Shown: positions 23,861-37,723, numbered from the stretch's first letter. The stretch: 64,000 bases of DNA from Apostichopus japonicus (GCF_037975245.1 NC_092562.1:15022521-15086520), one strand, 5' to 3'. Translations and numbers: made by a program. Notes: generated by a model not told the origin, from the letters alone.

Positions 23861-26800
23861 CATATATATGTATATGGGAGAAAACCCAGAAAACAAATGC
23901 AAAATACACGGAAGTGTTTACAAGATTAATGGCTTATAACGACTTGTGTGGAAACTGCACAGCGTCGGAGTGTCAGGTAGAAATGTAAACAGGTCAAGTA
24001 GTTTCTATTGGAAAATAATATATTTTCCAATCGTCAATCGTTTGATGGGTGTTTTGGGGTTTTTTTTTCTGGATGGAAGTTATATAGTTTCAATTATTTG
24101 CTCAAAAGTTTTAATAGCAGTTGATGATGTTTCCTGAAAATGATTCAAATTTCCAAATGAGTCCCAATGCATCAAGATAAAATGATTGGGGATTAAGCCA
24201 CTGGTTTACATTGCAGTCAGTATAAAACAATAGACAAAGGAGTTTGCTTATAACGACGTGGGACCCAAGCATTTCCAGGAGGGCAGGCAGAATTTATTTT
24301 CTGAATTTAAAACAAAAAAACTGACCATTTTGAGGGGCAGACAAATATTTGAGGGAGTATGTAAACCCCGGACTAGTGCCCTTTGGCTACCCCACTGGAG
24401 TTGATCCTGCATAATCATGTAATCATGGAAGTAGCCTATCAGAAAGTATGGTCACAGAAACAAATTAGATCAGGCACAGAAAAGGCAACAATTTTATGGC
24501 AAATGAACATAGAAATAAATTCATCGCCATAGTGACATTTTGACGGCCAATATCGAATCTTTTAATAAGTTATAAGAATTTGTGCTATGTTTGTTGTACA
24601 ATTCTCTAGCATTTCTTAGCCAATTTCGAAGCTTGGTGTACGTGGATGTTGTTACATGACTTAGACTGTGCATGGATACTGGTAGAATAATTGTATTCAA
24701 TGCCAAAAACATGGTATCAAATTTACATGTAATTTTACATGCTATGAAATTTACATGTAATACATGAAAATATAAAAGATAAAATTAAAAAAGGAAAGGA
24801 AAGGAAATTAAATATGCAGACCAGTAGATTATTTCATTGGTCTTGTATTTTGGAAATAATTTGGGGAGGATTCAATTCTCATCTTGAATTACAGTTCTTT
24901 TCTGTCTGAGGATTTATAAAAAAAAAACATATTTTTGGCAAGAAAATATACCATGAAAGGCATGTACTTGAGTTGTCAGTCACCTTAATCTTAAGATGAT
25001 TTCATGCCTAATGGTGTGCATAAATCCATTGTTGCATATATATTTTAATAATTCTGTCACAATTTGTTTGTTTTATTTTGCTTTTGGCTTCAAAAGTCTT
25101 TGGTAACCTTTGCCGATGCCATGTTGTGTTAAACTTTGTAGTCCAGCCACTTTCACTAATGTTTTTCAAAACGAGTTAATTCTTCAACACTGATAATTGT
25201 CATGCCACTATCTTCCTCACTGACAGAATATATAGTAAGCCTATTTGTTAAACCATATTACAAGCTTTGAAACTTTGATCAAGAAATCAAGTTTTTTAGT
25301 TAAAATGAGAATTATACATTCACATTCCATACAAAGTTTAGTCAAACCATTATCTGCTCAAGTCAGTTACATTTTCCTTTTTCCTGCCAGTGCCAGTTAG
25401 CAATCCCATTTAAGTCGTCTTGCCCATTAATTGATCCTCCCGAAAAATGAAAACGTAAAAAATTATACAAAAACATTCTATATTTCTTTGAACGGTCTAG
25501 CTCTCTTTCTTGAAAAGTCTTAGGTTTCGTCTTCACTAAAGTTAATTTTTGATCAATAGATAAATTTTTTATATTTTTTTTAATTTCATGCCTCATGCGC
25601 CTTTGTAAGTTTACCCTAGTTTTCCGTAGAAAAGTACATTTTAAAGTCACAGACTAAAAAAATAAAGAGTAAGTTCAACATTGAATTATCGGCATACCTT
25701 GGATCTCGCTTCAAAAGACGATGTTTACACAGTATTAGATTCCACCTTCTTTTGATGTTTCAGGTAGAAGCGTAGAACTATTGTGATAGTCAAAAATTGT
25801 ATGCCCTATATATACTTAGTCTTCCATTTATATTTCAAATCAATTAAGTAAAATTCTTATTAAAATTCCAAATGTTGTATAGTTCAAGAACAGTTGTGGT
25901 TATTAATATATAATATAATATAATCTTCATTCAGCACGTAATCAGTCTGTAATCATTTGATAACATAGCAACATCAGCCCAGAGTCATATATGCAGATTA
26001 GATTAAACTAAATACAACCACTCGCTATGAAAGGTTTTAAGGCGAGCAAAGATTTTGGGTTGAAACAAGATTCGACGTGACCTCAATAAACTGATGGTAC
26101 ACTGTATTTGGGGTAGAACATACTATAGGGTTGAGTACTCCATATAGAGTCAATCATCCGTCAAATCTATTCTTCTGTCAGGAAAAGTGCCAGAAAGCCT
26201 GGCAACATGAGAACATTATCTTTGTAGATATGTTAACCATTATGCATTTAGCTTTTGTAGCGTGTGTGTTTATAGAGCATGACTGGAAGTTTGTGTGGTG
26301 TGAAAATTGCTTTATAGTCCCCCTCAAAGAGTAGCATAGGAAATTTGTTTACCAATGAGTTAAGAGGGTTTTTTTAAGTGTTGAAGAATTGCCCCTCCCC
26401 CCCCCTCCCTGTAGATAACATTTACATCCACCAGTCATGGTACAGCAAGTATTCAATGGTTCAGCTATTAGGTAATGCCTGTACCGTTCACCTGGTAAAA
26501 GCTTCTACAATGACAGTTAAAGATGACATTTTTCTGAAGGTTTAGTGCGAAATTCAAATGGGATATGACATGTAGGCTAATATGCTGCTACTTCCACTAT
26601 TAAGCCACCTACAAGCATCTGAAATGAAATATACACTACTAGCTAGCCATACATGGCCTACATAAGGACACAGCAATAATTGGGGAAATAAAGGAATGTA
26701 TTACTTGGGAATTACGCCAAGTAACTGATGATGGGTCAAATTAGGTCATTATAATGAAAACGATACAGCTCACTCACGTCTGTCTAAATCAATTTATTTT

Positions 26801-27736
26801 GATCACAATTACGTTCCTGCTACCCTCAATATATTTGCAGCATACTAAGTAAGCTTCCTGGTTAAGGGTAACGACGGAAGGGGGGGGGAATAATATAAGG
26901 TGTCCCTGGGGTCCTTCTTGGCTCTTGTTGCCTCTGATGATGCTAACAAGTTCTGTTACTAACTTCAAAAGTATTGCATCTGGTATTTCCTTAACACAAC
27001 TGGGTTGCCTTTTACGAATTTTTTTTTTTTTTAGCAGCACACTTAGCAGCCTACTATGCTGGTCTCACATTGTTCCCCCCTCCCCCCCCCCCCCCCGGAG
27101 ATTTATTATTATTGGATATGGGTTAAGTTGTGTCTGGCATTTAAATTTAAGCCTCATCAAATTAGGTGCATCTTGAGCTAAATTCTGAAAATGGAGATTG
27201 TGACTACACCTACAACTGTGAGCATTTAATCACCACTTTAAGAGAGAATTAGTTATAAACAAGGAAAATGAAATGCAAGAATCAAACAAACTAATGTCTT
27301 CAACTCATTACCATGTAAGTCTACTGTAACAGATTGCCATTAGTTTAAGACCAAAACACAATGAAGCCTACTTTTTTTTTCTTTTTTTTTCTATTGGAAA
27401 CAACAATAAAGTGTGAACAGCCCTTAGTATGCTTACAAAAATAAAATATTTGTTTGATGGCTCATGAAGCATAATATTTGGTTGTCAAGGACTCACGTAC
27501 TATTATATTTACCGCTCTATAATGCTTAAGTACAATTTGGTAAATTTCCCAAAGCTGCAGCAGATTCAAAAGTAAACAACTTCTCCCTCGTCCTTCACAT
27601 TTGGCAATCAATCGACAAAAGATCAAACATTGCTGAGCTGGTCATTTTTGGGGTGTTTCCTTTTTCCTATTGACCACAAAAACAAAGTACTTTGGAAGTA
27701 AATAAGCATTAAAGTATGCATCCACATTGGGAACAT
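23861..27736. other. Unannotated AT-rich DNA
   Basis: No exon is recognised. A 95-codon Lys/Arg-rich minus-strand frame at 25363-25650 has no domain I know and no clear splice sites. C-runs are at about 26395-26407 and 27074-27096. Confidence 0.5.
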
Positions 27737-28022
27737 CCACTGGTGCTGTGGCAGAGCCGATAAAAGGCCGTGGCATTTGAAGCAATGAGGCTTAGCAATC
27801 GGGAGGTTCAGGGTTCGAAATCTGGCCGGGTCATAGTAAGGTGGGTTTTTCATTCAAGAGCAATCTACGGCTTTCCCATCTGAAATTGAAAAAATTCCAA
27901 CTTTAAGTTAAAATGTTGAATTGGAAGCCACCCAACATAAAACTTGTAATCCAAATTGCGGGCTTCTCCCACATTCGTGGTCATGTAAGCATGGTAAAAA
28001 TAACTGCTGATTATTACTATTC
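27737..28022 (+). mobile_element. SINE-A copy 3 (tRNA-derived, ATT tail)
   Basis: Plus-strand copy. The head starts at GGTGCTGTGGC with a mutated box A. Box B is recognisable in 'CAGGGTTCGAAAT', and the element ends in GATTATTACTATT. The body words 'GAAGCAATGAGGCTTAGC' and 'AAAATGTTGAATTGGAAGCC' match the other copies. Confidence 0.88.
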
Positions 28023-30020
28023 TAGAAATTCAAATTCAAGAAATTGATCTCCCCCCCTCTTGGATTAGCACACAACAATTCAATCCCTATCCACCCCCCC
28101 CACCCACATACCTCCACCTCTTCTCCCCTCCTGCAAATTCTTGACTTTTTCTCTGTTCAAATAGGTTATTCTATGTAATCTCATCTCTTTCAGTTTAGCA
28201 CTCACCCTAATCCTGGAACCAAAGCTATCTCTTTAAACTCTCTGATGTTATTACAATAAACTGTTGTTGCAAACTTTAACATTTTACTTTTCGAAAACAG
28301 AAAGAAGGAAGTATCAGGGAGTTATATTGAAGCTAGAGCTAGATGAGCCGATCTCCGTGCGTATTCCTCGTTACTAGCTGGTTAATTAGCTTCCTTTTGT
28401 TTACTTGCAAGTTTCTCTTCCTGGTATCAATCTATTGGAGTGTCTACCGTATAAACTGCTACGGAGCGTTGACAAGCAGGATAAACTGCCAACCCTTGTG
28501 TTTGTTTCCATTAACATCCAGCATCTGTCAATGCAGCCTATTCATTTCTCTCCTAAGTATTTATTGATAATGTTGTTACCACTGATTTTTTGTTTACGTT
28601 TCCATAATCTCTGTTTCCTGCCCTTCTTCTAAGGCAGACCTTACTTCTTCATCTTCTTCTTCTTCTTTTGTTTAAAGTCGCATGCAGTCATCATTTAGAT
28701 ATATTTCGCTAAGGGATAGAGTGTAGGAGAGAAACCAATTATGCTTTAAAGAGGAGGGATCACGTAGTTATAAACTCGACTGTAGTACCAAACTTGTCCC
28801 AGAGTTCTTCAGTTAGATAATTATGGCATTTAAAGATCAAATTCATTCCTGTATTTATATAGAAATGCTATTTAAGACAACACCATGGATGTTTTATACA
28901 CCAGTGTCACATGCCCCCTCCCCCTCCCTCTCCCCCTAGCACCGAGAAGGTGGAGCCCATGGCCCGCCAATAATTTTTAGAGCAATGACATTTTCCATGC
29001 ATGGTGCCACCGTCCACGGTATATATTATATAATGGTGCCCATTGGTCTGACTCATTGCCCCCACCCCCATCTCACCCCCCTCCCTTTGCAATCATACCT
29101 CCCAAATCTCAGACCTTGTACCAGGATCCCTGAATTGTTATCCCGTAGTATTTCCATAGACATGAAACTGCCTTTATGAATGGAGACAAGGCCATGAATA
29201 CATACATGCAATTGTCATATTAAGTGGCTTCAACTATTGTAAATTGGTTGCATATGTCGGGCAAACTGCATGATATGTATGTTGTCTTAAGGATTTCCAC
29301 TTTAACTTTCAGTTTCCAATATCAAACTTTCCCAAGTGGGAATTTTTGTAGTTACTTTTCCAATTGTTACAGCCGTAGGAAACATATCAATTAACAAATG
29401 CAGACAAAAGAAATATTTCAAGTCATTTGAGACAGAATAGGTCAAAACTATTAAACTTTGTCTGACATTGAAAATCGAGATAGTTACCTTTATTAATTTC
29501 ATTAAAAATGCTGAAAGTACGTTAATGAGAGTTATAATGTTCAGATTTTTGGGGAGGTTTTTTCTTGTTCTTCAAATATGTATATATTCATATGTAAAGG
29601 GATAACATGAAATGATGACAGATCCAGTATTTAATAAACAGGTCCTGTTGCAGTAAAATGGGTGTATAAATGTAATACAATTCCCATCCCCCCACCCTAA
29701 CCCCCCATCCCACCTCCCTCGTCCCATTTCCTATACCACAGCTAATATCTATGATTACACTGTTACACCTATTACAAATGGACTTAACTTTACATAGAGA
29801 CTTACTTCCATGCATAGATTTAAACCAATGGATGGTCTGTATATGTTAATGTGATGCCTGAGGTACCCTTTAAACTACTGTATGCAGAAATATAATACAC
29901 AAATCCAAAACATTTCATGTTCACATAATCAGACTACAGTTGCTAAGGAGGAATATATACACAATTAGTGAGTAGAGTGTGAGACCTGTAAACAGTGATA
30001 ATTCATGATCGAATTAAAAC
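28023..30020. other. Unannotated DNA
   Basis: No gene is recognised. A CTT microsatellite lies at about 28645-28668. Pyrimidine-rich tracts are at about 28085-28130, 28915-28940 and 29686-29725. Confidence 0.5.
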
Positions 30021-30375
30021 AGGGAGGGGGGGAGGGGAGGGGTTAAGATCCTTTGGTGGAGGTTGAAAGAGTGAGAGAGGAGAGCGGGAGGGGACAGGGA
30101 GGATAGAAATTGCTGCAATTTGATCCGCCGCTATGACTTATGATAAATAGGATCCCTGTTGCCCGTGCTGTAACAGCTGGGATGGCAAGGGTACTTTTAA
30201 GACGATGGTTTCTCAAAAACATGGATGATGTTTCCGTAATGTTCTTGACCATACTAGTTTATGTATGATATACTGATATTTATCACATGATTGATCTTAA
30301 CTAGTTATCAAAAAAATTGAAGAGGGGGAGGGAGATAGGGGGTTGGGAGGGAGGAAGGGAGGGGGATTAGGAGGA
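30021..30375 (+). repeat. G-rich purine tracts, G-quadruplex potential
   Basis: Two G-rich tracts (30023-30047 and 30318-30371) each contain at least four runs of three or more G separated by short spacers, which meets the usual quadruplex rule on the plus strand. The intervening DNA has no recognised gene. Confidence 0.7.
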
Positions 30376-31357
30376 GATCCTTGTGTTGCTCCCACACCCA
30401 TACCTCCTCTTCTCTCCATCACATGTAATTGTTACAACCAGTAGCATCACCAGGATCATCTGAAATGGGACTAAGCTGAAAACAAGTCATTTAGAGGGAG
30501 GGTGTCTGCACTGTGCAAATATCCAAACCTTATAAGTGTTGGAATAACTGCAGGCTATAATGTATATAATTATATACTAAACACACTATTTTGGATTTTT
30601 TTAATTTCCTGTCTCTTTTAATAGAAATATACATATTTTTGCATTTGTGTGTAGTTTCTCTCTGTGAACTATGAAGTGCATAGTTCAACATTTCCTTATC
30701 AAAACTTAAAAGTTGCATGGTAGGCAACTCTTTGTTTCCTCTTGTTCAGAAAAGGAAGCTTTGGACATAAATGCATGTTAAACAGTACTCAAGCCCTGAC
30801 CGATCACTTAAACCTGGAAACTAGTATTTGCTTTGCATTCAGTAGGAACGGCAAAATGAACCCATTGATCATCATTATATACGACTAGAACGAACAACGA
30901 TGAAACTCTCCAAACAGGCTAAGAAGCCTTCTGTTTAGTTTGCGAGATATGGAAGCATGTTTATCCCTCGAGTCTTTTGCCAGGACGTGTGATGTCATAG
31001 TTACCACAAGGAAGTGATATTTGTCTTTGTCCTGTTACTGTTGAAGTAGTTTTGAAAGCCAGCAAAGATGTACGCAATGTTTATATTAATCAGGCAACAA
31101 GACGCACCACTTTTTAGTGACGAAAACAAACCAATTTAAAATTAGTAAAGAAAAACTATTAATAATTAGCCTTCGACCATTATCTAAATCCGGCTCTCTG
31201 GAATGGTTTTCAGACTCGTATATGTTGTCCTTATCCCAGCTGCAACATCTTGGAAGTAGGGGAAGATTACTTTCTAGCTGTTGGATGGAGGGGGGCATTA
31301 GAGGGAGGTGGATGAGGGTGAGGGGGAGGAGAGCAGTATTGTTTATTATTCTCATTG
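30376..31357. other. Unannotated DNA
   Basis: No exon recognised. About 30840-31050 is moderately CpG-rich. A G-rich block at 31280-31335 next to 'TAGCTGTTGGATGGAGG' has a second, related copy at about 31569-31625. Confidence 0.5.
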
Positions 31358-31411
31358 CATATAGCACAACAGTTAACATTGTACCTGTGAAGCTACAGAG
31401 AATCCACAACA
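31358..31411 (+). repeat. Isolated divergent unit of the 49-bp satellite
   Basis: The segment TAGCACAACAGTTAACAT at 31362, followed by 'ACCTGTGAAGCTACAGAGAA', matches the first monomer of the array at 32403, including the 'TAGCAC' just before it. It differs at several positions. It is either the seed sequence or a dispersed relative of the array. Confidence 0.7.
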
Positions 31412-32402
31412 GTCTCAATGAGCTATGTGTGGACGAAGGTGCACATGCTTTCTAAAACAACATAGTCGAATAGAAACTCAGATCATTGTATTGAGGAAGT
31501 TAGTGCTACTTCATGACATACAGCCAATCTTAGACAAAGGACTGCTGATAGTGAAAGGCTGTTTCTTAGCTGTTGGGATGGAGGGGGGGCATGAGGGGGG
31601 GAAGGGGAGAAGTATCGTTTATCATGTGTTTATCATAATATCTACTTCCTTTGTTAAAAGGTTTAAACATTTAATTCTGGGTGTCCTATATAGTACTGTC
31701 TTGTAACACTTGTCCTAAAGTAGCTTTAACTTCCATTATAAAAACAATTTAGTTTCAATTCTTTATGCTGCAAGTTAATTTATTAGGCCTCTGCGAATCG
31801 TTAAGGTAGTATAATTACCTTCAGTTTTTTTGTAACTTAAATTTATCAAAACAACAGATAAGATTAAAAGAGAGATCCCAGCAATAGTAATGTATACATA
31901 CATACAAATCATCTCTGGCAATCATTAACCTGGTAACCATTTTTCGTTTTTCTAGCATATTTGGGTGTAACTCTGATAAAGATTGTTAAAATTCAATGCC
32001 AGCTATAAAAAGAACACCCTCCTCTCCCCCCCCCCCACCCCCTTCATTCCCCTCCTCCAACTCTGCCAACCATATCATTATAGTTCCTCTTAGAGGTCTT
32101 CATGTATAGCTCTCAAATATGCTAGAATATTAAATAATGGTCACAAAGTTTGAACTGACACTGTACTTACACTTTCAAATCACTATCCTTCTCTGAGACA
32201 TGTAAATGTCTAACGTTTAATTGTTTCTAGGATTGTGATCAGTTCAATACTTCAAGGCAGGGAACTTAGTCACTTTAAAAATGTCGGCAGATTGCACAGT
32301 GTGAAACGGAATACACTCCTACTGGTAGTATCGAGTTTAGTCTTTTACTGTAAACAACTTTGAATCTTGTATTTCTATGCTAATTAAGCTATCTTATTGC
32401 TT
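31412..32402. other. Unannotated DNA
   Basis: Contains the second copy of the 'TAGCTGTTGGGATGGAGG' G-rich block (about 31569) and a C-run near 32025-32040. No gene is recognised. Confidence 0.5.
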
Positions 32403-34374
32403 TACATAGCACAACAGTTAACATATACCCTGTGAACCTACAAAGAAACCTACAGAGAAACAACAGTTAACATATATCCTGTGAACCTACAGAGAAACCT
32501 ACAGAGAAACAACTGTTAACATATATCCTGTGAACCTACAGAGAAACCTACAGAGAAACAACAGTTAATATATATCCCGTGAACCTACAGAGAAACCCAT
32601 ATAGAAACAACAGTTAACATATACCCCAGTGTGAACCTACAAAGAAACCTACAGAGAAACAACAGTTAACATATATCCCGTGAACCTACAGAGAAACCCA
32701 TAGAGAAACAATTGTTAACATATATCCTGTGACCCTACAAAGAAACCCATAGAGAAACAAATGTTAACATATACCCTGTGAACCTACAGAGAAACCTACA
32801 GAGAAACAACAGTTAATATATATCCCGTGAACCTACAGAGAAACCCATATAGAAACAACAGTTAACATATACCCCAGTGTGAATCTACAAAGAAACCTAC
32901 AGAGAAACAACAGTTAACATATATCCCGTGAACCTACAGAGAAACCCATATAGAAACAACAGTTAACATATACCCCAGTGTGAACCTACAAAGAAACCTA
33001 CAGAGAAACAACAGTTAACATATATCCTGTGAACCTACAGAGAAACCTACAGAGAAACAACAGTTAACATATATCCTGTGAACCTACAAAGAAACCTACA
33101 GAGAAACAACAGTTAACATATATCCTGTGATCCTACAATCCCATAGAGAAACAATTGTTAACATATATCCTGTGAACCTACAAAGAAACCCATAGAGAAA
33201 CAACTGTTAACATATATCCTGTGAACCTACAAAGAAACCCATAGAGAAACAACTGTTAACATATATCCTGTGAACCTACAAAGAAACCCACAGAGAAACA
33301 ACTGTTAACATATATCCTGTGAACCTACGAAGAAACCTACAGAGAAACAATTGTTAACATATATCCTGTGAACCTACGAAGAAACCCACAGAGAAACAAC
33401 AGTTAACATATATCCTGTGAACCTACAAAGAAACACATAGAGAAACAACAGTTAACATATATCCTGTGAACCTACGAAGAAACCCATAGAGAAACAACTG
33501 TTAACATATATCCTGTGAACCTACGAAGAAACCCATAGAGAAACAATTGTTAACATATATCCTGTGAACCTATGAAGAAACCCATAGAGAAACAATTGTT
33601 AACATATATCCTGTGAACCTACGAAGAAACCCATAGAGAAACAACTGTTAACATATATCCTGTGAACCTACGAAGAAACCGACAGAGAAACAATTGTTAA
33701 CATATATCCTGTCAACCTACGAAGAAACCCACAGAGAAACAACAGTTAACATATATCCTGTGAACCTACGAAGAAACACATAGAGAAACAACAGTTAACA
33801 TATATCCTGTGAACCTACGAAGAAACCCATAGAGAAACAACTGTTAACATATATCCTGTGAACCTACGAAGAAACCCATAGAGAAACAATTGTTAACATA
33901 TATCCTGTGAACCTATGAAGAAACCCATAGAGAAACAATAGTTAACATATATCCTGTGAACCTACAAAGAAACCCATAGAGAAACAATTGTTAACATATA
34001 TCCTGTGAACCTATGAAGAAACCCATAGAGAAACAATAGTTAACATATATCCTGTGAACCTACAAAGAAACCCATAGAGAAACAATAGTTAACATATATC
34101 CTGTGAACCTACAAAGAAACCCATAGAGAAACAACTGTTAACATATATCCTGTGAACCTACGAAGAAACCTACAGAGAAACAATTGTTAACATATATCCT
34201 GTGAACCTACAAAGAAACCCATAGAGAAACAATTGTTAACATATATCCTGTGAACCTACAAAGAAACCCATAGAGAAACAATTGTTAACATATATCCTGT
34301 GAACCTACAAAGAAACCCATAGAGAAACAACTGTTAACATATATCCTGTGAACCTACGAAGAAACCTACAGAGA
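32403..34374. repeat. 49-bp satellite, about 40 copies
   Basis: The monomer is 'ACAACAGTTAACATATATCC' followed by 'TGTGAACCTACRAAGAAACC' and 'YAYAGAGAA'. Adjacent copies in the later part are exactly 49 bp apart (for example 33251, 33300, 33349). Variants at fixed positions (AACAG/AACTG/AATTG; CATAGAG/TACAGAG/CATATAG) define monomer types. The rare 'AAACACATAG' variant occurs at 33431 and 33774, 343 bp or seven monomers apart. That reveals a segmental duplication or higher-order repeat. The left part (32595-33000) uses a different variant set with a 'CCCCAGTGTG' insertion. No conserved long frame exists, and there are no unique spacers. Confidence 0.97.
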
Positions 34375-34699
34375 GAAAAATTAAAGCAAAAAAGAAGAAA
34401 AAAAGTAATTAAAAAATGTCCTTTCGTAGAAAGTACATTCCATTGCTTGAATTGGTGGTACAGGATGCACATAGGATCCATCAGATTTTTGAGTCACATG
34501 TCCCACTGCCTCTCAAATACAGTCTGTTCACAATAGCAGATTAATTCCATAGACATAAACATCTTGTCTCACTGATGAATTATATGAAAACAATATGTAT
34601 TAGAGTCAAAACTTGACCCTTTTTAATGCACTGCTCAGTAAATTCCATCAACACCCTGAATTCAACTTCTTAAGTAGAGAAACCATCATCACCGGCTAT
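34375..34699. other. Unannotated flank of the satellite
   Basis: A short open frame spills out of the array (34348-34536) but has no recognisable domain. Confidence 0.5.
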
Positions 34700-35110
34700 T
34701 CTGATGATTTTTCATTTTTTGTTCGACTAAGATTGCTTTCTAACTGTAAAAACTGACCTCCTGGACATCGTTCATCCCCGGTGGCACGGACCTTACTACG
34801 CAGTTACCGTAACGACTTTACATAACTGTACAAACGGTGTCTTGCAAATGAGTCTTAATGGTCTGAGTGAAGGGAAGGCTTGCTATCTCTTATTGCATCG
34901 GTAGCTAATGACTATTGATCCATCTCCTTGATTTATGGTACTAGGCAATTCATCATCGGCTTGATCAATTCCTCCAACCGATATCAGGCCATGCTAGGAT
35001 CTATATGGCCATAGCGGTACGAAGTACCGAGACAGTTTAACAAAATTGTGATTGCCTTCCGACCGGAAAAGATCAAATCGGGCAAAATTTTGTTAATTGC
35101 CTCCATTGTT
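34700..35110. promoter_or_regulatory. CpG-retaining patch, candidate regulatory DNA
   Basis: CpG-dense, non-repetitive sequence follows the satellite. It contains TTGCAAAT (34842-34849, octamer-like), TTGATTTATGG (34928-34938, Hox/Cdx-like) and a 6-bp hairpin CGGTACGAAGTACCG (35015-35029). There is no open frame. The interpretation as cis-regulatory DNA is compositional inference. Confidence 0.25.
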
Positions 35111-37164
35111 TTTATGTTGTCTTTATAACAGAAAATGAGAGGGTTGCATTTTAGCCTGTGTCAACAAAATGCCCCCCCCCCCCCCTCATTTTCAGTTATT
35201 AGTTAGAAAGCTACAATTTTTACGACCACTTTTCCACTTACGAAGGCCTAAAAACATATTCCTTTAGCCCTAAACCACGTGGTTATAGAAACCGGTAATT
35301 ATGAGAATGCAGTTTCATTTTCATCAACCAATTTCGCCTGGCATTTCCTTTGTTCCCCATTTTGGTTTCTATTACGTAGTCATAAGAAATTTTCCCATAA
35401 CTGTAAGCTAATACATACAGCAATTATTCTACGTCCCAAGAGCTATTGAGTAAGAATATCGCTGGATGTTGAGTTTACACTGCGCGAGGCTAAATACTTA
35501 GTCTGTTATAGTCGGTAAAGGATGTCAGTGACTTTATCGACAAGGATGATGACGACGAAGAAGGCTTCTAATAAAAACTAAACTTTGAATTCTCCTCGGT
35601 AACAGGACATTATACTTGGCAAAGAAGGAACAGTGTGTTTCAGGCCAAATATTTATATATGCTATTTTTACGTGTTATGTATTTGTCTGCTAAAAGTTGA
35701 ACTCAGACAGTCTGGCATGAATTTAGATAGGACAGGCAGGATTTTTACTAAATATCTTGGTTTATTTACTTCTGGGTATCAATGTATACACTTTTAACTA
35801 AGGAAAAGTAATCTTGGTGATCAAAGGTGACAAAATCTCTTGCTGTAGAATTTCTGGTCCAGTTGATGAATGAATGATAGATCCCTGTATGACAAGAAAC
35901 TAATGGGGTATTGGATGGGAGAAGATGGCAGTGTGTTTCAGAGGGGTGTTACCATTTTAAGTCAGCCCAGCTCATTCCCCCCCCCCTCCCACTTCCAACT
36001 GGGAGACAGGATATTGCAAAAAAATCCTTGTGTCAATACACAAATACATGTATATTCGGTTGAAATCCTTCATCATTTCAAACTTTGCAAAATTCAGCAC
36101 CATTTTGTATCAGAGCAGCCGCAGTTTTACCAAACTTTCTGATAGTGGAGGGGGACACCCTTCTCTTTTGACCCCTGGATCACTTAACATTTTATTCTCC
36201 CCCTCCTCTCTCCTCTAGTAAACAATAAAAACTTGGTTGTACCTGTGGTGTTTCATAGATAAACTGGAAGGGAAAAATTGTTAAGAAGTTTTCAAAGGCT
36301 TTTATTGTTAATGGTGGAGATGCTACCAACAACTGTTGCCGCAGACATTTGTAAAGAAATGTAAAACAAACAATTAATAGTTCCTCTACCTGATCTAGAG
36401 GTAGAATATTTAATCAATGGCAAGTTCTCCCACCAGACAAACTATATAGTTCATTCAACCACAAGCTAAAGAGAAATGTCAAAGGGGTTATATCCGTTAA
36501 GCCTGCCCCCCCCCCCTTTACCCCCTGTCAACAAATTTGCACCATGAATTAAAGTCCAATAGATTTACATCTCCCCCACCCCCCCCCCCAAACCATCTGC
36601 CTTCACATTGTCCACAGATTTTCTTTTTCATGGCTGAGTATAACGTATCTGATACATTTATACATCAGACAAACATGCTACTATTACATTAAGACTTGTA
36701 ATTTATATAATTGTGTTACATCCCAAGAGATTTTATGACCTAATAACCCAGAAAGTGCAGTGTAATTAAAACATACAGGCTTCCACAAGATTTTCCAGTT
36801 CTTGGTCTATTTTAGCCTTCTCTATGATCTTTTATAATGTCTGACTTTATACTTTTGACATGTAACAATATTAAAAATACATTTTATGTAAATCTTGAAA
36901 GAGAAAACCTTCCTCCATTTGCTGATGTAGAAAACAAACTTTCAAATGTTAAGCGCATCTGTAAAATTGGATATATCTGTCAAGGAGTGTGCTTTAGTAT
37001 ACAACATCAATGTAATGTGTTACACAGACCTGATTCCAAACTTGACCATGCTGGCAATAGTTTCATTAAGCAGTGGGGTTGTCATGTCACATCTCTCACT
37101 AAAGGATTGCACGTGAGTACAATTTGAAGTTGAGTACACAAATTTCATTTGAGTACAATTGAAT
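35111..37164. other. Unannotated DNA
   Basis: C-runs at 35171-35186, 36507-36517 and 36578-36589. An open frame at 36837-37127 has no known motif. No gene is called. Confidence 0.5.
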
Positions 37165-37418
37165 TATGTATGTATGTGTATGTGTATGTATATGTGATCT
37201 TCCCGCAAGCAGGAACTCGCGAAGGAAGCCATGGAGGCTTTTAGACTCGCAAGCTGACTGAAGCCAATCTCTCGGCACACATCCATTTAACGTCCATGTC
37301 GGGAAGTTGTTATTGAACAACACCCTTGCCAGACGACACACATTGCTGTCGGCGGGGAATCGAACCGGGGATCTCATGACTGGGAGACGCCGGCGTTAAC
37401 CACTAGGCTATAAACTCC
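37165..37418 (-). mobile_element. SINE-B copy 2 (divergent subfamily)
   Basis: The minus-strand element has its head at 37418. The plus strand reads GTTAACCACTAGGCTATA, a tRNA D-arm/box A in reverse, and 'GAATCGAACCGGGGATCTC', the box B in reverse. The body word 'GCAAGCAGGAACTCGCGAAG' is shared with copies 1 and 3, but the middle differs ('CGGGAAGTTGTTATTGAACA'), so it belongs to another subfamily. The tail is a TATG/TGTA microsatellite at about 37165-37195. Confidence 0.85.
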
Positions 37419-37723
37419 ATAACTCCATTATAAAGTCCATAAGTGTTTCACTAATGTTACAGTAGGAATGGAACTTGATCAATACTAGAGGTCCCTTCAA
37501 AATTAATGTCAACACCAATTCTGAGTGTGGAACACTTTCATCATGGAAGAAATTTTACCTAGCCTGCTTTGCATATGAGTTACGAAGGGGTGTGCCCAGA
37601 GGTGGTAGCTGAATATCCTGATGATTAAATTTGGTAAAAATTTTGTTAAGATTTGCAAATAATAGATAAGATATCATTACATTAAGTTATGTTTGGGGCA
37701 CACACAAAATATTTCTGCACTAG
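37419..37723. other. Unannotated DNA
   Basis: Nothing recognised between the SINE and the satellite. Confidence 0.5.

Noticed and set aside
31086-31455. Pair of opposing roughly 110-residue frames
   Set aside because: Both strands are open over a G-rich, partly duplicated segment; neither product shows a known motif.
32403-34374. Regular array that might suggest CRISPR
   Set aside because: There are no unique spacers between repeats; monomers abut directly at 49 bp, and the genome is eukaryotic.
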